From contig AP017605.1 in the NCBI GenBank assembly GCA_002356515.1, positions 7,611,020-7,675,019 on the forward strand: a DNA stretch of 64,000 bases, in the 5' to 3' direction. Shown here piece after piece: positions 45,990 to 54,480 of the stretch (its first letter is position 1; each line of letters begins with the position of its first letter). The notes below the pieces were generated by a model, which was given only the letters and a program-made list of their open reading frames with translations, was not told the origin of the DNA and made no database searches. The stretch is from Mesorhizobium loti. Lineage in GTDB: Bacteria > Pseudomonadota > Alphaproteobacteria > Rhizobiales > Rhizobiaceae. The position numbers and the translations under genes were made by a program.

Positions 45990-46888
45990 GCGGCAAGCCA
46001 ACGCCGGAGCGGCTTGTGCTTCTCGGCTCCAAGGGCGGCCCGGCGCTGCGGCCGGGCGGGCCGTGGCCAAGTTCCTCGATGCTTGTGATCGGTGGGCGAA
46101 CCATCCTCGTTGACTGCGGGCTTGGCGTGACGCGCGGCCTCGTCGACGCCGGCATCAGCCTGAAGGCGCTCGACCTGGTCTTCATCACGCACCTACATTC
46201 CGATCATGTGCTGGAGCTCGGACCGCTGATCCACACCGCCTGGACGGCAGGGTTGGCGACGCCGGTCACCGTGTTCGGTCCCCTCGGCACCGGCCACTAC
46301 TGGCGGCGCTTCTGCCACGCGATGGAATTCGACATTGAAATCCGCATCGTCGATGAGGGCCGGCCTGACATTCGCGAACTGGTTTCGATCGATGAGTTCG
46401 GCGAGGAGCAGGTGGTCGAGCAAGGTGGCCTGAAGGTGACGGCGTTGCGCGTCGATCATCCGCCGGTGACCGACTGCTTTGCCCTGCGCTTCGAGCATGG
46501 CGGCAAAAGCGTGGTGTTCTCCGCCGATACGGCCTTCTTTCCGCCGCTCGCCGATTTCGCCAAGGGTGCCGACATTCTCGTCCACGAAGCCATGCTGGAG
46601 GAAGGCATCGAGCGGCTGGTTGCCAGAACCGGCAATGGCGCTCGGCTCAGGCAACATCTGCTCGCCAGCCACAGCTTTGCCGAAGAGGCCGGGCGCATCG
46701 CCAGCGCTGCCGGCGTGAAGAGACTGGTGCTCAACCACCTCATTCCCGCAGACGATCCAGAGATCGTCGAGGCCGACTGGAGCGCTGCCGTCAGGAAAAC
46801 ATGGGCTGGCGACTTGACGATCGCCCGCGACGGCCTTGTTGTGGAATTAAGCAGTGTGAAAGCTGCACAAGGAGAGGAAACCGCATGA
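45986..46888 (+). CDS. MBL-fold metallo-hydrolase in the homogentisate operon
   Basis: 300 aa. Metallo-beta-lactamase fold of the RNase Z/arylsulfatase-like branch: [11 protein letters not shown] supplies HxHx[15 protein letters not shown] and VHEAMLEEG give later metal ligands, and [12 protein letters not shown] with LVLNHLIP the last. A TTG start at 45986 overlaps the hmgA stop, and its own stop overlaps fahA, so it is tightly coupled to homogentisate degradation. It has no established step in that pathway; an esterase, lactonase or detoxifying role is possible. Confidence 0.88.
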   Translation: MSGKPTPERLVLLGSKGGPALRPGGPWPSSSMLVIGGRTILVDCGLGVTRGLVDAGISLKALDLVFITHLHSDHVLELGPLIHTAWTAGLATPVTVFGPLGTGHYWRRFCHAMEFDIEIRIVDEGRPDIRELVSIDEFGEEQVVEQGGLKVTALRVDHPPVTDCFALRFEHGGKSVVFSADTAFFPPLADFAKGADILVHEAMLEEGIERLVARTGNGARLRQHLLASHSFAEEAGRIASAAGVKRLVLNHLIPADDPEIVEADWSAAVRKTWAGDLTIARDGLVVELSSVKAAQGEETA

Positions 46889-47898
46889 AGCTTGCCACAT
46901 TGAAGGACGGGACACGCGACGGGAAACTCGTCGTCGTCTCGCGCGACCTGACGCAGTACACCGATGCCTCCTTCCTGGCGCGTACGCTGCAGGCGGCGCT
47001 CGACGACTGGCAGCGGATTTCGCCGCATCTCGGCACAATCGCAGAATCGCTCGAGAACAATGCGGTGCCGTCCGCGCGCTTTCATGAGCACGACGCGCAC
47101 TCGCCGCTGCCGCGCGCCTATCAATGGGCTGACGGGTCCGCCTATGTGAACCATGTCGAACTGGTGCGCAAAGCGCGCGGCGTCGAGATGCCGGCGAGCT
47201 TCTGGACCGACCCGCTGATCTACCAGGGCGGCTCGGACTCCTTCATTGCGCCGCGCGATCCGATCCGCATGGCCGATGAAGCCTTCGGCCTCGACATGGA
47301 GGGCGAAGTCGCCGTGATTGTCGACGACGTGCCGATGGCGGCAAGCCTCGATGAAGCGCGCGCCGCGATCCGGCTGGTCATGCTGGTCAACGACGTCACG
47401 TTGCGCGCGCTCACCGGGCCGGAACTGGCCAAGGGTTTCGGCTTCTTCCAATCAAAACCATCCTCGGCCTTTTCGCCCGTTGCGGTGACTCCGGATGAGT
47501 TGGGCGATGCCTGGGATGGCGGCAAGGTTAGCCTGCCGCTGCTTGCCGATCTCAACGGCAAGCCCTTCGGCCGCGCCAATGCCGGTATCGATATGACCTT
47601 CGACTTTCCGGCGCTGATCGTGCATGCCGCCAGGACAAGGCCGCTGGTATCAGGCACCATCATCGGCTCGGGCACCGTCTCCAACAAGCTCGATGGCGGC
47701 CCGGGCAAGCCGGTCTCGGCGGGCGGCGCCGGCTATTCCTGCATTGCCGAACTGCGCATGATCGAGACCATCGAGAATGGCGAACCCAAGACGCCGTTCC
47801 TGCGCTTCGGCGACACGGTGCGCATCGAGATGAAGGACAAGACCGGGCATTCGATCTTCGGCGCCATCGAGCAGAAGGTCGAGAAATACGAGAGATAG
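46885..47898 (+). CDS. Fumarylacetoacetate hydrolase family protein (FahA)
   Basis: 337 aa. Last enzyme of homogentisate catabolism, cleaving fumarylacetoacetate to fumarate and acetoacetate. FAH-fold markers: VKL-type metal region GLDMEGEVAVIVDDVPM, LVNDVTLRAL, GFGFFQSKPSSAFSPVAVTP and SGTIIGSGTVSN, with GDTVRIEMKD near the end. It is the bacterial short form rather than the approximately 420-aa eukaryotic-type Fah. ATG 46885 overlaps the MBL stop. Confidence 0.92.
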   Translation: MKLATLKDGTRDGKLVVVSRDLTQYTDASFLARTLQAALDDWQRISPHLGTIAESLENNAVPSARFHEHDAHSPLPRAYQWADGSAYVNHVELVRKARGVEMPASFWTDPLIYQGGSDSFIAPRDPIRMADEAFGLDMEGEVAVIVDDVPMAASLDEARAAIRLVMLVNDVTLRALTGPELAKGFGFFQSKPSSAFSPVAVTPDELGDAWDGGKVSLPLLADLNGKPFGRANAGIDMTFDFPALIVHAARTRPLVSGTIIGSGTVSNKLDGGPGKPVSAGGAGYSCIAELRMIETIENGEPKTPFLRFGDTVRIEMKDKTGHSIFGAIEQKVEKYER

Positions 47899-47907
47899 GG
47901 GGACGGA

Positions 47908-48210
47908 ATGACGGGGGAGGCGTTCTATCTGCTGGCTGGCGTCTGGGCTCTCGGGATTCTGGTAGTCTTCATCCTGGCGACCCGGCTGAGCTATCGCATC
48001 GAGGCGCGCTCACCGGACCTGACCAACCGCAGCGGCTACCCGCGCAAGGCGATGATGTTCCACACCATCACCAACATGAAAGTCGCACGGGACGAGGAAA
48101 CGCAAGCCATGCGTCGGCGCATGAATGGGTTGCTGCTGATCGTTCTGGCCGGATTCGCTGTCATGGCGGCAGGCTTGCATCTGGTGCGGGCAGGCGGGGT
48201 GACGCCATGA
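47908..48210 (+). CDS. Small two-helix membrane protein in the homogentisate operon
   Basis: 100 aa, family not recognised. Two TM segments (FYLLAGVWALGILVVFILAT and LLLIVLAGFAVMAAGLHLV) flank a 50-residue basic region, so it is probably a hairpin with a cytoplasmic loop. Spacing of 9 bp from fahA and a 4-bp overlap with the DinB gene show operon membership. Function unknown. Confidence 0.75.
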   Translation: MTGEAFYLLAGVWALGILVVFILATRLSYRIEARSPDLTNRSGYPRKAMMFHTITNMKVARDEETQAMRRRMNGLLLIVLAGFAVMAAGLHLVRAGGVTP

Positions 48211-48749
48211 CCTTGCTTGACCATCTGCGCCGCATGGCCGGCAACAATCTGTGGTCGAACGACCGGCTCTATCGTGCCGTGCTTGCGCTCAAGCCGGGTG
48301 AGTTCGAAGCCGAGCGCACCAGCTTCTTCCCGTCGATCAAGGCGACGCTCAACCACATTCTGGCGGTCGACCATCTCTATCTCGATTTTCTCGAAGAGGG
48401 CGGTGTCGGTGCCGCGGCCCATGATGATTTCGTGCCCTTCGACGAACCACAGGCGCTGTTTGCCGCCCAGGTTGCGGCCGACCGGCGGCTGATCGCCTTC
48501 TGTGATGGCCTGTCGGAGGCCGATCTCGACCGCCGCGTCATCACCGACCGGCGCGAGGACGGCATGATCCCCGAGCGCATCGGCGACATCCTCGCCCATG
48601 TCTTCCTGCACGACACCCATCATCGCGGCCAGGTGCACGCAATGCTCTCCGGCACCTCGGTCGCGCCGCCGCAACTCGATGAGTTCCTGCTCGATTATGA
48701 TATGAAGTTGCGAGAGAAAGAGGTCGAACGGCTGGGGCTCAAGATCTGA
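48207..48749 (+). CDS. DinB-family metal-binding four-helix protein
   Basis: 180 aa. DinB/YfiT-like four-helix bundle with the three-His metal triad: H50 (KATLNHILAVDH) and H135/H139 (HVFLHDTHHRGQV). The superfamily includes mycothiol-dependent maleylpyruvate isomerases and other thiol-dependent transferases. Its place as the last gene of an hmgA-MBL-fahA operon with no maiA hints at an isomerase role, but this is inference. It overlaps the upstream membrane-protein gene and is followed by a bidirectional hairpin. Confidence 0.85.
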   Translation: MTLLDHLRRMAGNNLWSNDRLYRAVLALKPGEFEAERTSFFPSIKATLNHILAVDHLYLDFLEEGGVGAAAHDDFVPFDEPQALFAAQVAADRRLIAFCDGLSEADLDRRVITDRREDGMIPERIGDILAHVFLHDTHHRGQVHAMLSGTSVAPPQLDEFLLDYDMKLREKEVERLGLKI

Positions 48750-48751
48750 TT

Positions 48752-48783
48752 TTGCACGTGGTCGATAGGAGGGCCACGTGCAA
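48752..48783. terminator. Hairpin terminator between convergent dinB-like gene and hppD
   Basis: TTGCACGTGG and CCACGTGCAA form a perfect 10-bp stem with a 12-nt loop. The right position for a shared terminator of two convergent transcripts. Confidence 0.75.
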
Positions 48784-48800
48784 TCCGCCCGACCTGAACC

Positions 48801-49913
48801 TTATTCCGCCGCCTGAACCTTGATCACGCCGCGCTTGATCTGATCCTGCTCGATCGATTCGAACAAAGCGCGGAAATTGCCTTCGCCGAAGCCTTCGTCG
48901 CCCTTGCGCTGGATGAACTCGAAGAAGATCGGGCCGATCACGGTTTTGGAGAAGATCTGCAACAGGATCTTGGTCATGCCGCCGTCGACCACGCCTTCGC
49001 CGTCGATCAGGATGCCGTGCTTCTTCATCCGCTCGATCGGCTCGTCATGGCCGTTCACCCGGTCATACGACATGTCGTAGTAGGTCTCCGGCGGGCCGGG
49101 CATGAATTTCAACCCGTTGGCGGCGAGCTTGTCGGTGGCGGCGTAGATCTCGTCGGTGCCGACCGCGATGTGCTGGATGCCCTCGCCATTGTACTTCTTC
49201 AGATACTCAGCGATCTGGCTGGTCTCGTCCTTGGATTCGTTGAGCGGAATGCGGATCTTGCCGCAGGGCGAGGTGATCGCCCGGCTGACCAGGCCGGTGA
49301 TCTTGCCGTCGATGTCGAAGAAATGGATCTGCTTGAAGCCGAACAGATTGCGGTAGAAATCCCACCATTTATCCATCTGGCCGCGATAGACATTGTGGGT
49401 GAGGTGGTCGAGGAAATAGAAGCCGACACCCAGCGGCCGCGGATCGCGCGCGCCGAGCCACTCGAACTCGGCATCGTAAGCCGAACCCTTCGTGCCGTAG
49501 GTATCGATGAAATAAAGCAGCGAGCCGCCGATGCCAACGATCGCGGGCACGTCGAGCGCCTTGTCGTCGCCTTCATAAGGCGTGGCGCCTTTCGACACAG
49601 CATGGTCGAAGGCATGCTTGGCATCGACCACCCGCCAGGCCATCGAGGCCGCGCACGGGCCGTGCTTGTCGGCAAACTTCATCGCATGCGAGCCGGGCTC
49701 GGCATTGACGACATAGTTGATGTCGCCCTGGCGCCAGACGGTGATGTTCTTGGTGCGATGCTTCGCCACCGCCACATAGCCCATGCGGGTGAACAGTTCG
49801 GCGAGCTTCTGCGGCTCCGGATGCGCGAATTCGACGAATTCGAAACCATCGGTGCCTGCCGGGTTGTCCTTGCTGATCGTGGCGGGCGCAGCGTCGTGCG
49901 GGAAGGGACCCAT
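48801..49913 (-). CDS. hppD: 4-hydroxyphenylpyruvate dioxygenase
   Basis: Fe(II)/alpha-keto-acid dioxygenase making homogentisate from 4-hydroxyphenylpyruvate. 370 aa. The 2-His-1-Glu iron triad is readable: His in LDHLTHNVYRG, His in GIQHIAVGTDEIY and Glu in IGPIFFEFIQRKGD. ATG 49913 follows GGAGG; the longer frame is not supported. Divergent from an Lrp-type regulator with palindromic sequence in the gap. Confidence 0.96.
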   Translation of the reverse strand: MGPFPHDAAPATISKDNPAGTDGFEFVEFAHPEPQKLAELFTRMGYVAVAKHRTKNITVWRQGDINYVVNAEPGSHAMKFADKHGPCAASMAWRVVDAKHAFDHAVSKGATPYEGDDKALDVPAIVGIGGSLLYFIDTYGTKGSAYDAEFEWLGARDPRPLGVGFYFLDHLTHNVYRGQMDKWWDFYRNLFGFKQIHFFDIDGKITGLVSRAITSPCGKIRIPLNESKDETSQIAEYLKKYNGEGIQHIAVGTDEIYAATDKLAANGLKFMPGPPETYYDMSYDRVNGHDEPIERMKKHGILIDGEGVVDGGMTKILLQIFSKTVIGPIFFEFIQRKGDEGFGEGNFRALFESIEQDQIKRGVIKVQAAE

Positions 49914-49992
49914 GATAATCCTCCAAAAGCTGGCTTGGCCTGAAAAGGCCATCTGACGCCATCATAGCGCGGAGCCGGCGCATGGTGCTTGC

Positions 49993-50036
49993 ATTCAAAC
50001 GCTTGAAATGATGATGTCATGCGTGAAGCATGCATG
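49993..50036. promoter_or_regulatory. Palindromic sequences in hppD/Lrp gap
   Basis: ATTCAA-ACGC-TTGAAA (near-palindrome, 49993-50008) and TCATGC...GCATGA (50017-50036). Both lie between the divergent hppD and Lrp-type genes and could bind the Lrp protein. Assignment is tentative. Confidence 0.35.
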
Positions 50037-50051
50037 ATGAGAGGCAAAACC

Positions 50052-50519
50052 ATGGATGAGACGCGCATCGATCAGTTTGACCGCAAGATAATGGCACTGC
50101 TGCAGGGCGATGCGCGGCTCACCAACAACGACCTTTCGGAACGGGTGAACCTGTCGGCGTCGCAATGCTCGCGCCGCCGCCAGCGGCTGGAGGAGGACGG
50201 GTTTATCAAGGGCTATCGGGCGGTGCTCGACCGCGACAAGCTCGGCTTCTCGCTGGTCAACGTCATCTCGGTGACCTTGGCCACCCACAACCGTGACAAC
50301 GCCCGGCGCTTTGGCGAACTGGTGGCGCGGCTGCCGGAGGTGCAGGAGGCACACGCGCTGACCGGCGAGATGGATTACATCTTGAAGGTGGTGACGCCCG
50401 ATCTCAAATCACTGTCGGAATTCGTCAACGGCGTGCTCCTGCCGCACGAATCGGTGCAGCATGTGAAGACGGCGATCGTGCTGGAGACGCTGAAGGAGAC
50501 GGGCGCGCTGCCAATCTAA
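50052..50519 (+). CDS. Lrp/AsnC-family transcriptional regulator, probable hppD regulator
   Basis: 155 aa. N-terminal HTH (IDQFDRKIMALLQGDARLTN, LSASQCSRRRQRLEEDGFI) and C-terminal RAM ligand domain (MDYILKVVTPDLKSLSEFV). Divergent from hppD, as for Lrp-type activators of tyrosine catabolism. ATG 50052 is preferred over upstream in-frame starts for the usual Lrp N-terminus. Its stop overlaps that of the next, convergent gene by 4 nt. Confidence 0.93.
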   Translation: MDETRIDQFDRKIMALLQGDARLTNNDLSERVNLSASQCSRRRQRLEEDGFIKGYRAVLDRDKLGFSLVNVISVTLATHNRDNARRFGELVARLPEVQEAHALTGEMDYILKVVTPDLKSLSEFVNGVLLPHESVQHVKTAIVLETLKETGALPI

Positions 50520-50854
50520 CCCTTCGACTGCTGGATCAGCCCATACAGATTGGTGCAGCGCGCGCCGGAGCGGCAATAGGCGAAGACCGGGCCTTCCAAC
50601 TCGTCCAGCGCCTCAGCCTGGTCCTCGACATTCTCCGCGGTGATCTGGCCGCTGATGACGGGGATGTAGCGGAAGGCGAGGCCGGCGGCTTCGACCGCCG
50701 ATCCGATGCTCTTTGCTGAAGGCTGGCCGGGCTGTTCGTCGTCCGGTCGGTTGCAGATAACGCTCTTGAAGCCGGCTTCCTTGATGGCGGCGACGTCTTC
50801 GGCCTGGATCTGGCCAGAGACCGAATAGTCCTCGCTGATTTCGCGGTATTCCAT
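50516..50854 (-). CDS. TIGR01244/DUF442 family phosphatase- or sulfurtransferase-like protein
   Basis: 112 aa. Dual-specificity-phosphatase/rhodanese-related fold of the DUF442 type, with the Cys-X5-Arg loop in FAYCRSGARCTNLY and SVICNRPDDEQPGQP upstream. The same domain is fused to persulfide dioxygenases in BigR-Blh sulfide-detoxification systems; here it is alone with no sulfur gene nearby. ATG 50854 gives MEYREISEDY; 53 extra N-terminal residues in the open frame have no similarity. Confidence 0.85.
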   Translation of the reverse strand: MEYREISEDYSVSGQIQAEDVAAIKEAGFKSVICNRPDDEQPGQPSAKSIGSAVEAAGLAFRYIPVISGQITAENVEDQAEALDELEGPVFAYCRSGARCTNLYGLIQQSKG

Positions 50855-51080
50855 GGCAGCATCCTCGCAATCTGATTTGTGGGGAGTCTTGCCACTCCCC
50901 GACGTGGTCGGCAATCCGCGCCGACGGAAATCATTCAACTGAGATAGACGCATCCAGCGGAGAATCCAACTCAGGCCGCCCAGACCGGGAACGGATCGAG
51001 TAGCGCTCGCCACAGTTCGGGCTGAAAATCCTCGGCCAAAAAAGCGGAGACTGGCTCCGCCTTTTCGAGAGTGGCTCGCC

Positions 51081-52022
51081 TCAGCTGCCGAGGATCGCGC
51101 CTTTGATCTGGCGGATGTTGTTGTGCATCATGTCGATATAGGTCGAGCCCGGGCCATCGGGCTGCGACAGCGCATCCGAATAGAGCGTGCCGCCCACCTT
51201 GATCCCGGTCTCGCTGGCGATCTGTTCGATCAAGCGCGGGTTGGTGATGTTTTCCACGAAGATCGCCGCCGCCTTGTCCTGCTTCACCTGCTCGACCAGC
51301 TTGGCGACGTCAGCGGCCGACGGTTCGGAGTCGGTCGAAATGCCTTGCGGAGCGAGGAAGGTCAGGCCGTATTCGTGCTCGAAATAGCCGAAGGCGTCGT
51401 GCGAGGTGATGACGACGCGCTTGGCCTCAGGGATCGACTGGATCGCCGCCTTCACTTCGCCTTCCAGCGCATCAAGCTTCTTGGTGTAGGCGGCGGCATT
51501 GGTCTGGTAGCTGACGCAGCCCTCGGAATCGGCCGCGCAAAAAGCCTCGGCGATGTTCTTCACATAGATCTTGGCATTGGCGATCGACTGGAAGGCGTGC
51601 GGATCGGTAACGGTCTTGCCGCCGCCGGTGCCGGCACCTTCGGCCGCGTCCGCGTCGGCGAATTCAGGCTTGAAGTCGATCGGCGTCACGCCCTTGGTCA
51701 AGGTGACGATTGAGGCCTTGGTGGCGCTGGCATCGACCAGCCGCTGCAAAAAGCCTTCGAAATGCAGGCCGTTGACCAGAACGATATCGGCCTTGGCCAT
51801 GGCGACCGCGTCGGCCGGGCTCGGCTCATAGACATGGGCGTCGCCATCCGGGCCGACGATGGTGGTGATGTCGACACGGTCGCCGCCGACATTTTTGGCG
51901 AAATCGGCAATGACCGTGAAGCTGGCGACGACTTTCAGCGGCGCCGCGAAAGCCGACGACGCGCTGAAGGCAGTTAATGTTATAACGCTCATCGCCAGGG
52001 CGGCACGGATGGATCTCAGCAT
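51081..52022 (-). CDS. Zinc/manganese ABC transporter substrate-binding protein (AztC/ZnuA-like)
   Basis: 313 aa, cluster A-I metal-binding SBP. Signal peptide ending SAFAAP; metal-ligand His in DAHVYEPSPAD, His in TDPHAFQS, His in VITSHDAFGYFEHEYG and Asp in LYSDALSQPDGPG. It lacks the His-rich loop of classical ZnuA and has a Cys pair (FCAADSEGCVSY), features I associate with AztC-type zinc SBPs; SitA-like manganese specificity cannot be excluded. ATG 52022 chosen. Last of three genes transcribed leftward. Confidence 0.87.
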   Translation of the reverse strand: MLRSIRAALAMSVITLTAFSASSAFAAPLKVVASFTVIADFAKNVGGDRVDITTIVGPDGDAHVYEPSPADAVAMAKADIVLVNGLHFEGFLQRLVDASATKASIVTLTKGVTPIDFKPEFADADAAEGAGTGGGKTVTDPHAFQSIANAKIYVKNIAEAFCAADSEGCVSYQTNAAAYTKKLDALEGEVKAAIQSIPEAKRVVITSHDAFGYFEHEYGLTFLAPQGISTDSEPSAADVAKLVEQVKQDKAAAIFVENITNPRLIEQIASETGIKVGGTLYSDALSQPDGPGSTYIDMMHNNIRQIKGAILGS

Positions 52023-52050
52023 GGACGGGGTCTCCTTTGAGGGCGGGGGA

Positions 52051-52926
52051 TCAGGCCGTTCTGTGACGGTGATGGATGATGCGGGCGCGCAGGATGCCGC
52101 GCGTGCCGAACAGGATCGAGGCGAAATAGACGACGCCGGCCGACAGGATGATGGCTGGACCGGACGGCAGCGAGGCGTGATAGGACAGAAGCAGGCCGGC
52201 GATGCAGGAGGCAAAGCCGATCAGCACGGCCAGCACGCACATCGGCTCGACGCGCACCGTCCAGAAGCGGGCGGCTGCCGCCGGCAGCATCATCAGTCCG
52301 ACGGATAGAAGCGTGCCGAGCGCCTGGAAACCGCCGACGAGGTTGAGCACGACCAGGCCAAGGAAGATGAAATGCACCGGACTGCCCATCCGGCTGACCG
52401 AACGCAGGAACAGCGGATCGAGGCATTCGGCGACCAGCGCCCGCCAGAAGATAGCGAGGCTGACCAGCGTCACCGCGACGATGCCGCCGATCAGCGTCAG
52501 CGCTTCGTTGTTGAGCGCCAGCACCGTGCCGAACAGCACATGCATGAGATCGACGCTGGAGCCGCGGATCGACACCATCAGCACGCCGATGGCGAGTGAA
52601 ATCAGATAGAAGGCCGCCATCGAGGCGTCCTCTCGCTGGATGGTGAAGCGCGAGACGGCGCCGGCGCCGAGCGCCACGATGATGCCGGCGATCAGCCCGC
52701 CAATGGTCATCGGCAGGATTTCCAGCCCATAGAACAGGAAGCCGGCGGCCGCACCCGGCAGGATGGCATGCGCCATGGCATCACCCGACAGGCTCATGCG
52801 CCGCAGCATCAGGAAGACGCCGATCGGGCAGGCGCCGAGCGACAGCATCAGTGAGCCGAACAGTGCCCGCTGCATGAAGCCGAAATCGGCGAAGGGTGCG
52901 ATGAACAGACCGTAGAGCGCGTCCAT
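52051..52926 (-). CDS. Zinc/manganese ABC transporter permease (ABC-3 family)
   Basis: 291-aa inner-membrane permease of the ZnuB/AztB/MntB type with about eight TM helices. MQRALFGSLMLSLGACPIGV near the N-terminus and MSLSGDAMAHAILPGAAAGF are family signatures. Its ATG (52926) overlaps the TGA of the ATPase, and the SBP follows, making an ATPase-permease-SBP operon. Confidence 0.93.
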   Translation of the reverse strand: MDALYGLFIAPFADFGFMQRALFGSLMLSLGACPIGVFLMLRRMSLSGDAMAHAILPGAAAGFLFYGLEILPMTIGGLIAGIIVALGAGAVSRFTIQREDASMAAFYLISLAIGVLMVSIRGSSVDLMHVLFGTVLALNNEALTLIGGIVAVTLVSLAIFWRALVAECLDPLFLRSVSRMGSPVHFIFLGLVVLNLVGGFQALGTLLSVGLMMLPAAAARFWTVRVEPMCVLAVLIGFASCIAGLLLSYHASLPSGPAIILSAGVVYFASILFGTRGILRARIIHHRHRTA

Positions 52927-53744
52927 CAGGCAGCCCTCGGACCGGCGCCATGATGATGGTCGTGATCGTGGCCATGATGATCGTGGCTATGGGAATGATC
53001 ATGACCGTGCCCGTCCGGCTCGCACCACGGCGCGTTCTCCTCCCAGGCTTCATGGAAACGGCGGGCGCGCAACAGGTTTTCCGGCTTAAGCGTCTCGCGC
53101 GTTTCGCCCCAGGCGATCGGCTGGCGGGCAAGCAGCAAGGTCTCGGGGAAATTCTGCCGCACCAGATCAAGATCGTGGACGACGACCATGACGGTGCGTT
53201 CTTCGCCATGCCAGCGCTTGATGAGCGCAATCAGGTCGCCGACCGTCTTGGCATCTACGGCGTTGAATGGTTCGTCGAGCAGGATCAGATCGGCATCCTG
53301 CAACAGCACGCGGGCAAACAGCGTGCGCTGCAGCTGACCGCCCGACAGCGTGTCGATCGGCCGCTTCTCGAAGCCACCAAGGCCAACCGCCGTCAGCGCT
53401 TGGCTGACCGCTGCGCGATCCTCTGATGTGTAGCGGCCGAGCATGCCGCGCTTCGGCCAGAGGCCGAGCGAGACCAGATCGACGACGCGGGCGGGAAAGG
53501 AGCGATCGAGTTCCGATTGCTGCGGCAGGTAAGCGGCGCGCACGCCTGGTGCGCGAACAACCTCGCCAGCCATCGGCTTCAAAACGCCGACAATGCCCTT
53601 CATCAGCGTCGATTTACCGGACCCGTTGGCACCGACAACGGCGGTCAGCGAACCTTTGCGGATCGCACCGTCAAGATGATGGATCGCCGGGTGGCTGTTG
53701 TAGCCCAGCGTCAGGTCACGGAATGTCAGGCAGGTCTGGGTCAT
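52926..53744 (-). CDS. Zinc/manganese ABC transporter ATP-binding protein with His-rich tail
   Basis: 272 aa. Walker A GANGSGKST, signature LSGGQLQR and Walker B LILLDEPF are intact. The last 30 residues are a His/Asp-rich tail with about twelve His between residues 246 and 265, likely to bind zinc in the cytoplasm and perhaps sense or buffer it. First gene of the operon. A Zur-like palindrome lies 54 bp upstream of the start, supporting zinc repression. Confidence 0.94.
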   Translation of the reverse strand: MTQTCLTFRDLTLGYNSHPAIHHLDGAIRKGSLTAVVGANGSGKSTLMKGIVGVLKPMAGEVVRAPGVRAAYLPQQSELDRSFPARVVDLVSLGLWPKRGMLGRYTSEDRAAVSQALTAVGLGGFEKRPIDTLSGGQLQRTLFARVLLQDADLILLDEPFNAVDAKTVGDLIALIKRWHGEERTVMVVVHDLDLVRQNFPETLLLARQPIAWGETRETLKPENLLRARRFHEAWEENAPWCEPDGHGHDHSHSHDHHGHDHDHHHGAGPRAA

Positions 53745-53797
53745 GTCGTTCCGTCAGACAGCCAATTTCGGCTGCGGGCAGGGGTCGATTGGATATG

Positions 53798-53813
53798 TGA
53801 TGTTATTACATTA
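53798..53813. promoter_or_regulatory. Zur-like operator upstream of metal ABC transporter
   Basis: TGATGTTATTACATTA: half sites TGATGT and ACATTA are complementary at 5 of 6 positions around TATT, an AT-rich palindrome of the type bound by Zur in alphaproteobacteria. It stands out in a high-GC background, 54 bp upstream of the ATPase start. Confidence 0.65.
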
Positions 53814-53966
53814 GTCAACAAGCCAATCGGGCGGAATTACGACCGGCAGCTCAACTTGCCGTGAATCTCGCCACTCGCTGGTCCAAGGGGATTTGGCCCC
53901 GGCGGCCTTGCCCGATGCGAACCGCAACTCTAAACAGGCGCCACCCATAACAGGAAGGAACCTCCC

Positions 53967-54311
53967 ATGAGCATTCGTCGCATCGATGTTGGCCCGCGCA
54001 TGAGCCAGATCGTCATCCACGGCAACACCGTCTATCTGGCCGGCCAGGTCGGCGAGCCCGGCGGCAACGTCGCCTCGCAGACCCGCGATATTCTGGCGGC
54101 CATCGACGAATTGCTGGCCAAGGCCGGCACCGACAAGACCAAGATCGTTCAGGCGATCATCTGGCTGGCCGACATGGGCACCTTCGCCGAGATGAATTCG
54201 GAATGGGACAAGTGGGTGCCGCAGGGCCACACCCCCGCCCGGGCTACCGGCGAAGCCAAGTTGGCTGGTCCGGAATATCTGGTCGAGATTATCGTCACGG
54301 CGGCGATTTGA
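53967..54311 (+). CDS. RidA/YjgF/YER057c-family protein
   Basis: 114 aa, trimeric chorismate-mutase-like fold. RidA proteins hydrolyse reactive enamine/imine intermediates from PLP enzymes. Core motifs: NTVYLAGQVGEPGGNVASQT, IIWLADMGTFAEMNSEWDKW, and RATGEAKLAGPEYLVEI, where Arg (in PARATGEA) is the imine-binding residue of active members, so deaminase activity is plausible. AGGAAGGAA precedes the ATG. Alone between the metal transporter and the hut region. Confidence 0.92.
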   Translation: MSIRRIDVGPRMSQIVIHGNTVYLAGQVGEPGGNVASQTRDILAAIDELLAKAGTDKTKIVQAIIWLADMGTFAEMNSEWDKWVPQGHTPARATGEAKLAGPEYLVEIIVTAAI

Positions 54312-54321
54312 GGCGTCGACT

Positions 54322-54472
54322 CTCCCTTCTCCCCTTGTGGGAGAAGGTGTCGCCGAAGGCGACGGATGAGGGGTGCTCCAGGGAACGCCAACGTCTCACT
54401 CCGCTGGAACACCCCTCATCCGTCTCGGCGCTGACGCGCCGATCCACCTTCTCCCGCAAGGGGAGAAGGGAG
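54322..54472. repeat. 151-bp long inverted repeat (RIME/REP-like)
   Basis: Outer arms of about 29 bp are nearly perfect reverse complements: the left begins CTCCCTTCTCCCCTTG and the right ends CAAGGGGAGAAGGGAG. Inner arms around GGATGAGGGGTG and CACCCCTCATCC also pair. It occupies nearly all of the gap between convergent ridA and hutC and shares CCTTCTCCCC motifs with the element at 22820-22949. Confidence 0.85.
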
Positions 54473-54480
54473 CGTCGGCG

